Origin: Camellia lanceoleosa
Taxonomy: Eukaryota > Streptophyta > Magnoliopsida > Ericales > Theaceae
DNA length: 64,000 nucleotides
NCBI GenBank assembly: GCA_025200525.1
Contig: CM045758.1
Location: 165,938,261 to 166,002,260, forward strand
Reading direction: 5' to 3'
The notes beneath the pieces were generated by a model, which saw only the letters and a program-made list of their open reading frames with translations, did no database searches and was not told the DNA's origin. Below, piece after piece: positions 48,045 to 61,572 of the stretch. The position numbers were made by a program, and so were the translations under genes. Each line of letters starts with the position of its first letter. Position 1 is the first letter of the stretch.

Positions 48045-51000
48045 TTCTTAAAATATGTCTAATATTAATTGTATCAATATTAAGATATATTTATATCTGG
48101 AAAACTATTTAAGACCAGATCAGGCTACAACCTGAATAAAAGATCAATGACTCATTAAAAATATTTAATAATTATAAATTCAAATTTGACCAATTTTTCA
48201 TTTAAATTTTTTCATAGAATTAGGTTGTTTGATAATTTTAATTTATAGTTCTAATTCTTCCTTGTATTTTTTTAAAAATATTTTAAAATTATATATAATT
48301 ATAATTTCTTTTAAATTTTATTTTCAATCTCAAATTAGTTATAATTTGAATTTGGTTAAAATTTATTTTTGACTTCTCAACTACAAAAACTAACAATAAA
48401 CATAAATTAATTTTTTGAACATTGTAAAAAGGTAAATAAAGAAATATATTATCAATAATAATAATAACAAAACATATTTTTATTTATCATGTGACTCACC
48501 ACTGCATTGATAATAGACATTAATAATAAAATTCATTACAATAATACAACAATAATATATCAAATGATAAGTAACATGTGATCACAATAATTTTTTATAG
48601 TTATACAAAAGTACCCAAAATTATATATAAAAAACAATATATGATCCGTATTCAATTTTTATGTAGTAAAATCCATACTTAATCTCAACCACACATTAGT
48701 TTTCTAAATCAATTCATCACCCAAACTATCTACTCTTCTTTTAATATTCACGTTTTCAAAATTCACCCAAAAAATGCTCTGGCCGAACTCATCATCACCC
48801 TTGTTGTTGCCATGCTCACCGCCTTCACTAACTATTATACAACTCCGGCTTAGTTTTTTTTTTATCTTTGTAAATATAAAAAGACAATGTTGTGGAAATC
48901 AAAAGGTACCGTTAGAGTTTTACAGAGTTAGAAATGATAAATAAAAAAATCCGCGATTTTAGGTTTTCTTATTCCATATATTGGTGTTAAACTTTTTTTT
49001 AAATCCATAAATTATGGAATAGTGTTCATTATTTAAAATTTTATTTATTGATGGGTAAGTCAATTAAATGTTTTTAATTTTGTTACAAATAAAAAATTTG
49101 AAAATTTTGTTTAAGAATTTTAAAAACTGGCCAAATCATAAAGAACAATATAAGACACCTTATTCTATAAATAAAAAAAATAAAAAAACAAACTCATAAC
49201 TATATTATCAATGCACATATGTCAAAAGAAATAATAACAACAATATAAAAAATATACAAACATCCACCCAAAAAAAAAAAAAAAATTCAAATCAACTCCC
49301 AAAACAAAGATAGTTCACAAATATATATTTATTATCAATTTAGTTGGAAAAAAATACATTGGAAAAAAAAGAGTCATATAGAGAAGAAAAAAAAATACTC
49401 ACACGAAAATATAAATTTACACAAAAAAAAAAAAGAACAAAAATTACAAACAAACAAACTTGAAATAGATTTGGACTATTAGCAAAGAAAGAGAATAACC
49501 ATTGTATCATTACATTTGGGGAGGAGTTGGCCAGGCTAAAAAAAAGATCAAATATTGAGTATTTTAAAGAAAGAATTGAATTGAATTTTTAATTTCATTG
49601 GGTTTTTAAAATTTTAGATTTATATTATTTTTGGAAAAGATGAGAGTGGGATGAAGGTAGTTCACTATATTAGTTTGAATTTTGAAAATCAAAATCATAA
49701 ATAATTAGTGTCTTTATTTTTTTTATTTGAATTTCGAAAGAGTGAGGGTGACTTATCATAATATTTTGAATTTTAAAACTTAAAATTGTAGAGAATTATA
49801 AACCTTTTTTTTTTTTGGATTTCTGACTTAAGGAACTAACCAATAGATCTTTTTTATTTCTTTAAAAATTAACAAATTAACAAAATTAGTTTGAAAGTCT
49901 AGAGCTTCCACAATCATTGTTCTTAAAAAGACATTTTTCCTTATATATATAGATATAGATTTGGAATCATAATTTTTGAAAATATTAGTGTCATCATTCA
50001 CACAATAAGATCACAAAATTTCAATCACAATTTAAAAATTATTTAGATAATTATTTGAAATTAATTTTACCATTATACAAGAAAGCATTAGAACATAGGG
50101 TTATAAGTTATGTATATATATTTAATACGATAAGTTTGTCTATTTTAAGAATCATGGTCGAACTGTATATTAAAAAAATTAACTCAAATCGTGCGATTTA
50201 ATTTAGATCGGACTTGTTTACAATTTTTTTGCCCAATTCTAACTTGGCTTATAGAAATTTGCAAAATCATTGTAAGTTACATCAATTATAGATAGATGTT
50301 AGGTTAGGGATGTGCAACGCTATAAATATATAATGCTTCGTAGAAAATATTATGAATAGTTGGAATTGAACTTAATAATGGTAGATTCATGTTCAAAAAT
50401 AAATCCCAATACATTTTCTATGATTCATTCTTTATTTTTAGTTTGTGTTCTTATCAGTAATATATTGAAGAATATGTTGTGTTGAGAATTATTCAATATC
50501 TATTTTTTTTATTTTACCGTTCTAGGAAAATTATATAATATTTGGCATAAAAATAAGTGTATAAAATATATAATAAGAATGTATATGATACACATTTTTT
50601 AAGAGGATAACATGTCTTGATTGTTCTATATTTTGGTAATAATCTTATTAGATTCAAGGTTATTAGTGAATCAAATTTAAAATAATTTTATATATTATCA
50701 AAAAATAATCTTTAAAATTTGTCCATGTTAATGTGATAAAGTGATGGGTTTTAATACAATAATTCACTTAGGAATCAAAACTGTTTTCTATGAGTTTCTA
50801 GTTTGGAGTGAATTTGTGAATTCTACTCTAAACCAACTATTAAAAAACAAAGATTGCAAGATTAGTTACAAGTTGTAGATTCTATGGAGTGATTTGAAAA
50901 GTTCGTTAAAAGTTATTTTTTTTGATTTTTTTGATTTTTTTGTCATTTTATATGTAAAAAATGTAAGAAGTGATGTGATCCAAAATAGATTAAAAGCTAA

Positions 51001-51230
51001 AAGTTAACTCTATCTAACTTCCTAAATTGCCCCTATGAAGCTCTAGATTCAGCTAGAATATGAGTTTTTTTTTTTTTTTTTTTTGTGGAACTACAGCTAG
51101 AATTAGGTTGTAACTTGTGATTTGTACTTAGTCTTTGGTTGTAGTAGATTGGTTAATTTGATTAGGTTTGTTTTTTCTAGTTGTGATTTGTACTCTAGTG
51201 TTTGGTTGTAACTTGTGATTTGTACTTTTA

Positions 51231-51428
51231 GCCTCCGTTTGGGAAGTGGGTTGGCTTTTTGGTTTTTTGGTTTTTTTGACTTTTTTTTTAAATTTTTTTG
51301 TGAGAGAGGAGTGTAATGATTATGGGTTGGATGTGATGTTTTATTTTTTGTGGCTAAAAAAGCCTATTTTGTCTTTTGTGGCTAAAATAGCCAAAAAAAG
51401 CCCAAAAAAGTTCTTGCCAAACGGAGGC
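51231..51428. mobile_element. 198-bp MITE with GCCTCCGTTTGG ends
   Basis: GCCTCCGTTTGG and CCAAACGGAGGC are perfect inverted repeats. The flanks are TTTA and TAAG. A related uninterrupted stretch (GTGATTTGTACTTAGTCTTT at about 51117-51137) resembles the empty target with small changes. Confidence 0.8.
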
Positions 51429-52910
51429 TAAGTCTTTGGTTGTATTTTAGTCCCTGTCTGAATATAATTGCCTTATTTTTAAGATTAATTACATCAAGAC
51501 TATTTCAATTATTAGTTTTATCTCTCTCGTGTATGAATTTGTATATATTTTCTTATTAAATTATAAAAATCGTACAAATACATCATTTTTTAGGAAGTTT
51601 ACTGTGAGTAAAAGTGATACACTTTTATAAGTGAATGGATCAGAATGTACAGATTTATAAATGAAAAGATATTATTAATAGTTGAGGGGTCATATAAAAA
51701 TTCTTATTTTTATTGATTCTAAATACGTGATTGGACTAGATAGTGCAAAACAAATACAAAAAATTATTTTAAAAAAAGATAATTACAGTTCAGTGGTGTT
51801 TTAAAAAAATATTCATAGATACATAAAAAGTTTTAGAATTTCAATTATTAATGTTGATAAAGTTTATCATTGTAATTTTTTTCCCTGCATTTACTATTAC
51901 TGTTCAATGATTCAATGTATTTTGGGACATTTACTATTCAATGTAAGTTTTTAAAAATAATTTCAAATCGGTGATAAAATTTTTGTACATTAATAATAAA
52001 AGACTTAAGCTTTTCCATAAATTTGTAATTCTTTTCTAAAACCAGCATTGAGTTGTAATTTCCCCTAATAATTTTCCCTAAAAAAATAAAAAAGAAATGT
52101 AGATGAAATAATAGCAAATTAATAGGACAATCTTTTATTTTGATTTATTTTACCTGAGGTGGAATCTTCAATTATAATTACAACTGACGGAACATGCAAA
52201 GGATTGGACAAATTTGCCCCTTCTATTTCTCACAGAATTTTGACTTCTCTTTCTTTTAAAATTTCTCTCTTTTCTCCCATTTTTCTCTTCACTAATATCT
52301 CTCCCACGTGTCACTCTCTTTTTATACTTCTGAACAATTACTCACACTCTCTCTCTTGCTTTCCTGTTCAATTTTATTTGTTTCTTACATTTATTTTTTA
52401 TTTTTAAATATTCTCACTTATTTTCTTTATTTTTTTTATGAGTGATAGAACAACTACATAAATAAAGTTTTGGGACATCTACACATAAGTATTAATTTAT
52501 GAATTTATACTCTATTAAGTCTTAATTAAAATTTTTTAGACCTTCAAGTCCCATTAAAATTTTAATAGTCAGAATTGCCTTTTAAACAATGATTGTTCAT
52601 CATTTATGATTATCTATAAATGAACATAATGATTTGATATTTTATTTTGATTTTTAAAATTTTAAAATATCAACTTTTAAATTAAAAAAAACTAAAAAAA
52701 AATTATATGCAAAAAAAAAAAACTAATCATCATGTTTGATTTCAATTTTTTGAGTTATTTTTTAAAAAAGTGATTTGAAAACTATGTTTTGAAAATAGAT
52801 AGGTGTTTGGTTTCCAATAAATTTCATTATTGCAAATTCATATTTCCCTCCATAGGTGGAGAGAGAAACGGCCTAAAGGATGTATTCAACAATTAAAAAA
52901 AAAAAAATTA

Positions 52911-53093
52911 GACCAAGTTTGGCATAATTTAAATAATACAAAAAGTCAAAAAGCCACTCTTCTATTTAAGTTACATCATCTTAATTAAATCACATCACTT
53001 CTCTAACACATCACATCAAATCCAACCCAAACCTAACTCATATAAGCCAATAAGTCAAAAAGTGTACTTTTTTAGAATATCTCAAACCAATCC
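52911..53093. mobile_element. PIF/Harbinger MITE, diverged
   Basis: GACCAAGTTTGG at the left and CCAATCC at the right, with TTA on both sides (52908-52910, 53094-53096). The interior (TATTTAAGTTACATCATCTT, AGTCAAAAAGTGTACTT) matches the MITE at 40568-40749. Confidence 0.75.
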
Positions 53094-53973
53094 TTATTGT
53101 CACATCATAAGTACTACCATATTTGTTGTATATATATATATATGTACATACTATATATGTATCAAAACATAAAAGAGGAATCAAACAGAGATTTTGAAAA
53201 AAGAATCCAAAAAAGAAATTTTGAAAACTTTTTCAAATTTTTTGAATAACCAAACAAAAACTCTACAATTTTCAAAAAAATGAAGTCTAGAAAAGGGGAA
53301 CCAAACAGAGTTTTTTTTTTTTTGAAAAAATTGAATTATTTTTTTTGTGTGAAATTGAAAATTTTGTCTATAAAGGAGTATAATGATAGAATATTGATGT
53401 GCAAAACTCAAAAAAAAAAAAAAAAAATTAAAAATTAAAAAATTGATAATATTCTTAGTTTTAAAATTGAAAAAAACTGTTAACGTTCTCGATTTTATTA
53501 GATAGTTGAATCAAACTAATAAATAGAAGTGTAAAAACGTTTAATTTCATACTCTGTTTTTTTTCATCAGTTAGTGAAACAATTATGTAGAACATCACTA
53601 TAAAAAATTGATAATATTCTTAATTTTAAAAATTGAAAAAAACTGATAATATTATCAGTTTTACTAAATAGGACTCATTGGTTTAAAAAAATCTTAAATA
53701 GGACCTGAGCTACTATAATATTTGTAAATAGGACTTTTAAATAATTAACATTAAAGTTTTTATATAATAATTACATAAATTAAACTTCTGTAAAATAACT
53801 ACCCAAATAATGTAGTGCAAAACAACATAAATTAGTTTTTATTACACAGTTACATTTATTAAGATTTTATAAAAATAACTACAAAATTAAAATAGTGCAT
53901 AATTTTTTAAAACAATTGTACCCAGATTTCAAACGCTAGTCACCTTCGCCACCCAAATCTCTCAGCCATTTCT

Positions 53974-54190
53974 TGTAATGACCCAAAACTCCGTTTTTAG
54001 CTAAAAAAAGAGGTAGATGTAAGCGTTATCCATGATCAGTACAAGTGTTACTTGGTGCTACTATGCTCAGTGCAAGTCCAACTTGTGCAACAATTCACAT
54101 AAATTACACTTGCATCAGACACATGTTGCACTGGCATTGAGCATGTGGCACCTGCATTGAGCAAGTTTTACAATGTGTCTCTTTGATTCA
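53974..54190 (+). mobile_element. Possible LTR fragment
   Basis: TGTAATGACCCAAAACTCCG resembles the TGTAATGACT and TGTAATAACC starts of LTRs A and D. Repeats of a GCATTGAGCA(A/T)G unit follow. No other end was found. Confidence 0.3.
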
Positions 54191-54289
54191 ATTGAGTTAC
54201 TCTTTGATTTTCTTAAAATTTTAAATTTGAAAATAAAAATAATAATAAAAAGTCCCTTGTGTAGTTGTGATTAAATTAATTAATTTTTA

Positions 54290-54700
54290 GGAAAATTACA
54301 AAAAAAAAAAAAAAAAAATGAAAAAAAAACTCAGGTTTCACCCTTATAACAAAATAAATTCTAAACTTTTAATTTTTTTTCAATTAAAACCTTAATCTTT
54401 TGATTTGTTTTTAATTTACTTCATATGCATATTTTCGTTAAGTAAAATTGAAGAAAAAATGTATTTTACTCATTAAACTCAACAAAAAGGGTATTTTAGA
54501 CATTTTATATACACTTACATTGAGTCTAATAATTAAAATATCTTATTTTCATCAGTTTTACTTAACGAAAATAGGCAAATGGTTTATATTGAAGCCAAAT
54601 GAAATGATTATGATTTAAATTGATAAGGGAAAAAGTTAGGATTTATTCTGTTACAATGATCAAACTTTAGGGTTTTTTTTTTTTTTGTTGTAATTTCTCC
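54290..54700. mobile_element. 411-bp Mutator-type MITE
   Basis: GGAAAATTACAAA and TTGTAATTTCTCC are the ends. Inner parts CGTTAAGTAAAATTG and CAGTTTTACTTAACG pair. Perfect 10-bp direct repeats TTAATTTTTA flank it (54280-54289, 54701-54710). It resembles the element at 22353-22735. Confidence 0.8.
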
Positions 54701-54710
54701 TTAATTTTTA

Positions 54711-55388
54711 TTTTATTTTAAACCATTTTTTTGTGCATTTTAAAATTAATAACTATTTATATAGGTTAGTAGTTCATGTAAAGCAAATCAACAAAATTTT
54801 CAATCCAGACGAAATGAAAACCACAGAGAATAAGACCGGAACCGATACAAAAAAAGTACACAAAAAAAGCCCAATGGGATGAAACTCGTGATCAGATTTT
54901 GTTTCTTGTCAGTTGTTGTTGTGAAGTTGCATTACAAGCCCAGTTTTGCATTCTGCACCACACACGTACGTTTTGGGCCTGACCAGCCCTCCTAAAGTTA
55001 AAGAATCTTATGGGCTGGTCCTATGAATTAACCTTAATTATTAATAAATAACTTTTCATGATAAATTTATTACTATAAAAATATTTTAATAAAATATAAT
55101 TTAATTATTTATATTTTTTATATCATAGTTCAAGACAAACAATACAAATGAATTAAAAATAAATCAAAACTCATAAGCAAAAATTCAAAATAATTCAATT
55201 ATTTATCACTTTAATAAATTTATCAATATCATTATAAGTACCAAATGATCATTTTACAAATACAAAATATACATTTAAAAAGTCTCAAAATTTTCTTATT
55301 ATTAAAATTATGGACAAATACATAAAAACAAGGGTAGAATTCCCTTTACAACCCTGTTGTCGTACCCAGGAGCATTTTATCCCTTGCC

Positions 55389-55433
<45 letters not shown>

Positions 55434-55805
55434 TCAACATACTTTTTAAAGAAGGTATTTTGTTAAATTTAATGAAATTAGACAAAAAGCTGACAGATTT
55501 GAACATTCCTAAAATAAAGTGATGATGTGGTTGGGCACTAACATTCCAAAAATAAAAAATATAATAATGAGTTGGACCTCTTTTTTTTTTTTCTATTCCT
55601 TGATCCCTTTTTATCTGATTGGCTACTTTTTTTTTTTTTTTTCCTTCTCTTCCAATCACCATCCACCACGTGTGTGTGGGTGGTAGGGTTGGTGATTGGA
55701 GAGGGTCTCAATCATCACTCTATTATTGTTAAAAATAAATATTTATAAATAAAATTTACTATAAATATAACTCATATCATCTTTGAATGTGCATCATGTA
55801 ATTTT
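54711..55805. other. Intergenic DNA with (TTA)n
   Basis: A (TTA)n microsatellite of about 13 units lies at 55392-55431. A somewhat GC-richer patch at 54830-55030 and a CACGTG G-box near 55668 are present, but no gene follows. Confidence 0.5.
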
Positions 55806-56509
55806 GGACGAATTATACTAATAATTTCTATAGTTTAGAATTTGTGTTTTTAATTTTTGACTTTTTAATTATGATATATTTAATTATAAATTTTAAATAT
55901 TTTTTTCAAATAAGGACAATCAAAGATGATTCTTTTGCAAATAGTCCATTTCATGGGAAAAGTCATCATATAATTTATTTTGTACTAGTTAATTTGCATA
56001 TTATTTGAAATATAATGTTTTTTTTAATGAATAATGTTGACACTTTGTTAGTTATAAAGTTCTATTTAGTTTGGTTTTCAAAATTTATTTTTAGAAAAAT
56101 ATCTGTCAACAACAAATATAACCATCTATTATATAATAACCATAAAAAAAAAAAATAACAAAAACAATTACCCATTATATGATTATCATCCAAACACATA
56201 TTAAAAATTAATTTGATAAAAAAATAAAAAATAAAAATGTAATAAGTTTATCATTTTTATATAATTTTATATTTGGTGAGTAGAAATAATTTTTAAAAAT
56301 TAAAAAACAATTTTTTGACGTTTATTTGTCAAATTATTTTTTTTTTTTATGAAGTTGATGACTTTGCCCTTAAAATGGAGTAATAGTGTCTTCAATTGTT
56401 CTTATTTAAAATAAAATTTAAAATTTAGGATCAAATATATCACAATTGAAAGATTAAGGACCAAAGCGATATAAATCCCAAACTATAGACACAATTAGTG
56501 TAATTCGCC
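55806..56509. mobile_element. Mutator-type element, diverged copy of the 41683 family
   Basis: GGACGAATTATACTAATAAT at the left and ATTAGTGTAATTCGCC at the right pair. Inner motifs AAATAAGGACAATC and CAATTGTTCTTATTT also pair, as in 41683-42525. Flanking repeats are not clear. Confidence 0.7.
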
Positions 56510-56780
56510 TTATAATTTATTTTCAAATATTTTTGGAATCCATAACTTTTTTTTTAAATAACGAATGAGCTTCTCTCAAATTCTTAGAAGAATTAGATCC
56601 ATCTATCTGGTCCATTTGGGTGTATCATAGGACCTATTTTAATAATGTAATTTGTCAAAATTTAAGGCTTTATATATAGATCATCTACGAATAAAAATTA
56701 ATTTTATCTAATGATCATAATCAAATGATATAATCAAATTTATTTGCAAAGAAATAAGTAGGTATATTCTTAGAATCTTA

Positions 56781-56929
56781 GGCCAAGTTTGGCTAAACTA
56801 AAAAAATGTATTTATTTCATCTTTTTATCTTTTTTGGGTCACATCAATCAACATCTCCTCTCTACTTTTTCTACACATAATACAAAAAAAGTTAAAAAGT
56901 GTACTTATTTAATTTTCCCAAACTTAGCC
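56781..56929. mobile_element. 149-bp PIF/Harbinger MITE
   Basis: GGCCAAGTTTGG and CCCAAACTTAGCC are inverted ends. TTA duplications at 56778-56780 and 56930-56932. It belongs to the family of the MITE at 40568. Confidence 0.88.
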
Positions 56930-56932
56930 TTA

Positions 56933-57904
56933 CTCTCCTTCATTTATTTTCAAATAAATGTAATAGAAAAAAATATAGAATTTTTAAACAAAAGCTGTCA
57001 CAAAAATAATTTGTCAGTGATTTGTTTTGCAATTACATACTATTTAAAAAAAACATTTTGTTTTAAAATAATAAATCCCAATATTACGCTAAAGCTAGCA
57101 AATTCATCCTATCTCTTAAAACTCCCCCGCGTTGATAAAAGCTTCCCATTATGCGTTCGGTTAAGGTTGTGTTTAATTTATAAATTTGAAATTTTGAATA
57201 GAAATTTAAAAATAAAAATAAAAAACACGTGTAAGTTATAATTATATTTTACATACATATATATATATATATGTTTTTCATTTTCAAATTTTTTAGATCT
57301 CGTTTGGGAATATGTTATTTTAATAATCTTTCGAGTCTTTGGCTAAAATATGAGGTAAAAAAAATTAGTATTTTTAGAATAACTTTTTAATTTTTTATGA
57401 AAAGATGTGCAAAAAGTAGAGAGAAAAAGAAAATCTTTGACTTTTTAATATAGGTTATAAATTTTTTAATTTTTTTAATAACTTTTTAACTTTTACACTA
57501 AAACTATTACATGGTCTTTTGGCAACATGGTAAAAAACTACATTTGCAGCTTAATTCCAAAAAAGCTACATTTACTTTTTTTAGCAAAAAGTCATTTGGC
57601 AAGGTGAAAAAAAGCTACATATAAAATTACAATTATACCTTTCATATTATTTAAGGTTATACATGGATAAAAATGTAAATTTCCTACATTGGGTGAGATA
57701 ATTTTATCATTTTATTGTGATATGACATTATAAATAAATATTAACAAAAAAAGTCAAAAACAATTTTTAACTAACTTTTCAAATCACTTTTAAAAAAAAT
57801 AAAAAAACTTGATAAAAAGTCAAAAACATACCAAACGGTACCAAAATACTTGAACCAAACGCAACATAAAGCTATCTTATGAGCAATTGACCCCCAACCA
57901 CTTA
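56933..57904. other. Intergenic DNA between MITEs
   Basis: No gene was recognised. CTCGTTTGGGAATATG at about 57299 and CCAAACGGTACC at about 57832 may bound another MITE. Confidence 0.4.
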
Positions 57905-58341
57905 AGCCATGTTTGTTTGGGCGGACATGTACTTGAGATTGGAATAATAGTCTAATAAAATTATTAATTCGATATTTTGTTAAAAAATTAAAGTACGGAC
58001 CAACAATTTATTCGGATATAATATCCTACATATGATGGACTATTTAATCCCATATAGGGGGTGAGATATAAATTGGGGGATTAAGTCAAAATCTGAACTA
58101 ACTTATCAAATGACCATAATAGAGGTATTATGATTAATATATTGGATCTTCCATGTCCTATCCATTCCAATCCTCTTAAACAAATATCGGATTAGATAAC
58201 ATTTTATTAATCCCACTTTAAAATCCTAACTCAATCCAAATATAGGATATGATACACAATCCAAAGAATTCGTAATTCTAGAATTATTAGTCATGAAAAT
58301 GCTAATCCAACCAAATTCAATCCGCCCAAACAAACATAGCC
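57905..58341. mobile_element. 437-bp MITE with 20-bp inverted ends
   Basis: AGCCATGTTTGTTTGGGCGG pairs with CCGCCCAAACAAACATAGCC. TTA occurs on both sides (57902-57904, 58342-58344). Confidence 0.85.
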
Positions 58342-58830
58342 TTACTATGTTCCGTCTCATCGTGGGCATTGTCTGGCTGGACCATGCCACATCATCAGCC
58401 ACTCCTAATGCCACATCGGCCTGCTTTGGAAAGATAGTAAAAAATAATTTATCAATTGTTTAATCTTGATCTGGAAGAACTTTGAGGTGGATTCATTATC
58501 AAGAAATAGAACGTTAGGTTAGACTATGATCTCTCTTTGTTTTGCTTAAATTTCAACTGTTGAAAGTGTTTTTTTTTTTTTTTTTTACAAACTTTTCTGT
58601 CATTATTTTTCTTGAATTATGGATCCTCCTGGTTGAAGGAAATTTTTTGAATGTGGCAGTATAGGATTCATAAACTTTTCTCTTTGGTTTCTTTTTTTTT
58701 TTAGAGCAAATATCAATACATTAGGGTTGTTAGAGACCAAAGTATAATAGGTTTTTTTTAGAAAGTTAGAAGATACATTTTTAGATAAACTTTAATTAAA
58801 AAAAAACATAAAGTTAATTAAAATATCTAA

Positions 58831-60024
58831 GGCTCCGTTTGGTTTAATTTTTGAAATGAATTTTGAGTTTTGAGTTGTATTTTGAAGGATGAGTTATTGA
58901 AAAGAGTTTTGAAAGTTGAAAATTTGTTTGGTTATGAGTTTTGAAAATAATTTTTCGATAATTTATAGTTTTATTTATTTATTTTTTTAGTTGAATAGAT
59001 GTGTGTGAAAAAAATTTTGATTGATTGATTGATGTGTAGAATGTGAGGGAATAAGAGAGGAGACAGAAAAAAGGATTCATTGATTTATTAATAATAAAAA
59101 ACAAAAAAGAGAAGAAGAGAAGAGAGAGAAAATTGAGTTTTGAGTTGTATTTTAAAAAAGTAATTAAACAAACAATCCGTTTGGTTTAATTTTATAATCA
59201 TGATTTGAGTGTGGAATTGTATTTCGAGTTATGAGTTTTGAAAAAAGAAAATTTGTTTAGTTATGAGTTTTGAAAAAAATTTTGAGTTTGGAGTTGTATT
59301 TTGAAATTTTTTGGATTTATATATATTTTAAATATTTAAAAATTTTCTTAATTTTATTTTTTTAGGGTAAATATTTTTTATTGTAAATATTTATTTATTT
59401 TTTTTAATGTGCATTGTATTTACTACATGTATGCGTTGTATTTTTAAAATTTTTAAATATAATTTTTATTTTTTATTTTAAATATTTTATTTTATTTTAT
59501 AAATATTTTTATTATTTTAATATTTTAATTTTTTTAACCTTTTTAAAATATTTAATTTTTTAAAATTTTAAATTTTTTGAATCTCCCATATATATCCAAA
59601 TCATAACAAATTATTTGACCAATACTTACAAAAATAACAAAATGTTTTTTTTGAAAAATTAAAATATATAAAAAAATATTTTTCTTCAAAAATAAAAATA
59701 AATAAAATATTTTTTGAAATTTTATATTTTTCCAATAAAATAAAAAATAAAAAAAATTAAAGAACAAAATAAAAAAAAATTTGAATTTTATTTTTAAATA
59801 GAGTTTTGAAAAAAAATTGATTATGAGTTTTGAAAATAGTTTTGAGTTATATGTTTGGTTATGAATTTTAAAAATAATTTTTAAATTGAGTTTTAAATTA
59901 TATATTTGATTATGAATTTTAAATTTTTTTAATTAGAATCACGATTTCAAAACTAAACTAAACACTACCAAACTTTTTAAATTTTGATCCAAATCATGTT
60001 TTAAAAATCAAATCAAACACTGCC
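58831..60024. mobile_element. 1.2-kb PIF/Harbinger-type element with nested family copies
   Basis: GGCTCCGTTTGGTTTAATTT pairs with AAATCAAATCAAACACTGCC; TAA flanks both sides (58828-58830, 60025-60027). Inside, CCGTTTGGTTTAATTTTAT at about 59178 and AACTAAACTAAACACTACC at about 59952 look like the ends of a second copy of the same family. No transposase was seen. Confidence 0.65.
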
Positions 60025-60398
60025 TAAGATTCCTAAATACATATTTCCTGATATTTGAGATAACTTTAACCATAGAGAATTGAGCAAGAATTAGTGAATT
60101 TTTAATTGTTTAATTTATATAATAAGCTGCCAGATCGCTTGCGATGCAGAAGTTCCTACCTAAGTAATGAGTTTGGAGAAAACCTTGTTCACAAAAAATT
60201 TAAAAAAATTAAAAAATTAATTAATTAATTAATTAATTTTTTTTTTTTTTTGGATCAGTAAAAATTAAATCACTAGTACCCAATAGCAGCAGGAGGATTA
60301 AATGTTCTCAATCAGTGAAGACAAGTTGGACCAGTCACTTTGACTCTCATTCCTTATAAAATGAATGTATAACCAACTTAACAACACCTGTTAATGTG

Positions 60399-60610
60399 GA
60401 TAGATAGATATGTATGTTTAGATAGCTATGTGTAATTATTAATGTATATTTATATAGATAGATAGATATGTATGTTTAGATAGCTATGTGTAATTATTAA
60501 TGTATATTTATATAGATAGATATTGATAGATAGATATGTTTGTTTAGATAGCTATGTGTAATTATTAATGTATATTTATATAGATAGATATTAATGTTTA
60601 GATAGTTATG
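60399..60610. repeat. Minisatellite built on GATA and a TTTAGATAGCTATGTG core
   Basis: Three to four units of about 58-75 bp (AGATAGCTATGTGTAATTAT, TAATGTATATTTATATAG, GATAGATA) are arranged in tandem. Confidence 0.85.
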
Positions 60611-60954
60611 TTTTCTCCTATATAAAATAGACCATGTACATTGATTTGAGAATAATATGTAGTGTTTGGTAGAGTTTTTCAAATATGATTTGAAAATAGA
60701 GTTATATTTTGAATTTGTGAGTTTTAAAATTATGATTTGAGTTTGGAAAATTTGTTTGGTGAATTCAAAATTTTTGGTATAACATATGATATTTGATATA
60801 AAAACTTACAACTCATAATCAAACACATAACTCAAAATTTTATTCAAAACTCATAAATTTTTTTTTAAAATTCCAAAATTTTATTTATTTAAAATATAAA
60901 AAATAATAGGTGGCAATTGTAAAAAAAAAAAAGTATTGTTCTGGTCAACCAGCC

Positions 60955-61308
60955 GGTCATATTACAAAAAATTAAGGTTTTAAAGACTAAAATTTATGGA
61001 CAAAATTATTTTTTAGGGACCAAATATTTTTGTTACGAAAAGTGTCGTCATTATATATTTAGCAACGAAAATTGGACATCAGTGATGAATTATTAGCTTT
61101 TTAGGACCAAATTTTTTGTCTAAAAAAATAAACCATTTTGAGACCAAATTATTTTGTTGCTAAAAGCCTTATTTTTTACTTTTCGAAACGACCTTTTAAT
61201 GACTATCCACATAACGATAGAAATTGGCCCCTAAATATCTTTTGCAATAAAATTTTCACTTTTGGAGACCAAAAAATTTGGTCTTTAAAACTTTTATATG
61301 TTATAGTG
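60955..61308. mobile_element. 354-bp non-autonomous element, ambiguous class
   Basis: Perfect 10-bp direct repeats TCAACCAGCC flank it (60945-60954, 61309-61318). The right end TGTTATAGTG looks CACTA-like, and the interior has repeated GGACCAAAT/TTTGGTC and ACGAAA motifs. TTTTAAAGAC(C/T)AAA is inverted near both ends. A 10-bp duplication is too long for CACTA and suits Mutator-like elements. Confidence 0.6.
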
Positions 61309-61499
61309 TCAACCAGCCAAATGTTCGGGAAAACGACCGGTTAGTCCAAATTTTCCCGCCTTGGACAGAGTTTTCAAAAGTGAGTGTCAAATTAAATTTT
61401 GAAAACTGTAAACAAATATCACATGCAAACCAAATGGTGAAACTAAAGTTTCAAAGCTTTACCAAACAAAGCCATATATTTTCACAGAGACTTTTTCTG

Positions 61500-61549
61500 T
61501 CTCTCTCTCTCTGTCTCTCTGTCTCTCTCTCTCACACACACACACACAA
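61500..61549. repeat. (CT)n/(CA)n compound microsatellite
   Basis: CTCTCTGTCTCT-type repeats pass into (CA)n just before the copia LTR end. Confidence 0.85.
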
Positions 61550-61560
61550 CTTGTTTAACA

Positions 61561-61572
61561 TGGTATTAGAAC
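61561..61572 (+). other. Primer-binding site of the copia element
   Basis: TGGTATTAGAAC matches the initiator tRNA-Met PBS at 10 of 12 positions and lies directly after the LTR end. Confidence 0.65.

Larger units (their letters stand above)
46434..52910. other. AT-rich intergenic DNA
   Basis: No host gene was recognised on either strand. Besides the elements listed separately, the left end of a CTAGCATAA-type element starts at 46523 with no visible right end. Part of 51115-51440 is a tandem duplication of a TTGTGATTTGTACT.TAG unit. Confidence 0.5.

Noticed and set aside
48770..48854. Short coding-looking stretch (AELIITLVVAMLTAF)
   Set aside because: Only about 25 codons, hydrophobic by chance possible, no exon borders or neighbours to support it.
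52159..52407. G-box (CACGTG near 52306) and TATA-like motif suggesting a promoter
   Set aside because: No gene or credible ORF follows; the motifs are short enough to occur by chance.
56789..57241. 150-codon plus-strand ORF
   Set aside because: It starts inside a MITE and runs through AT-rich DNA; composition (Lys, Asn, Phe, Ile) is what random AT-rich sequence gives.
60497..60682. Minus-strand ORF
   Set aside because: Generated by the GATA-based minisatellite (Tyr/Ile/Asn repeats).
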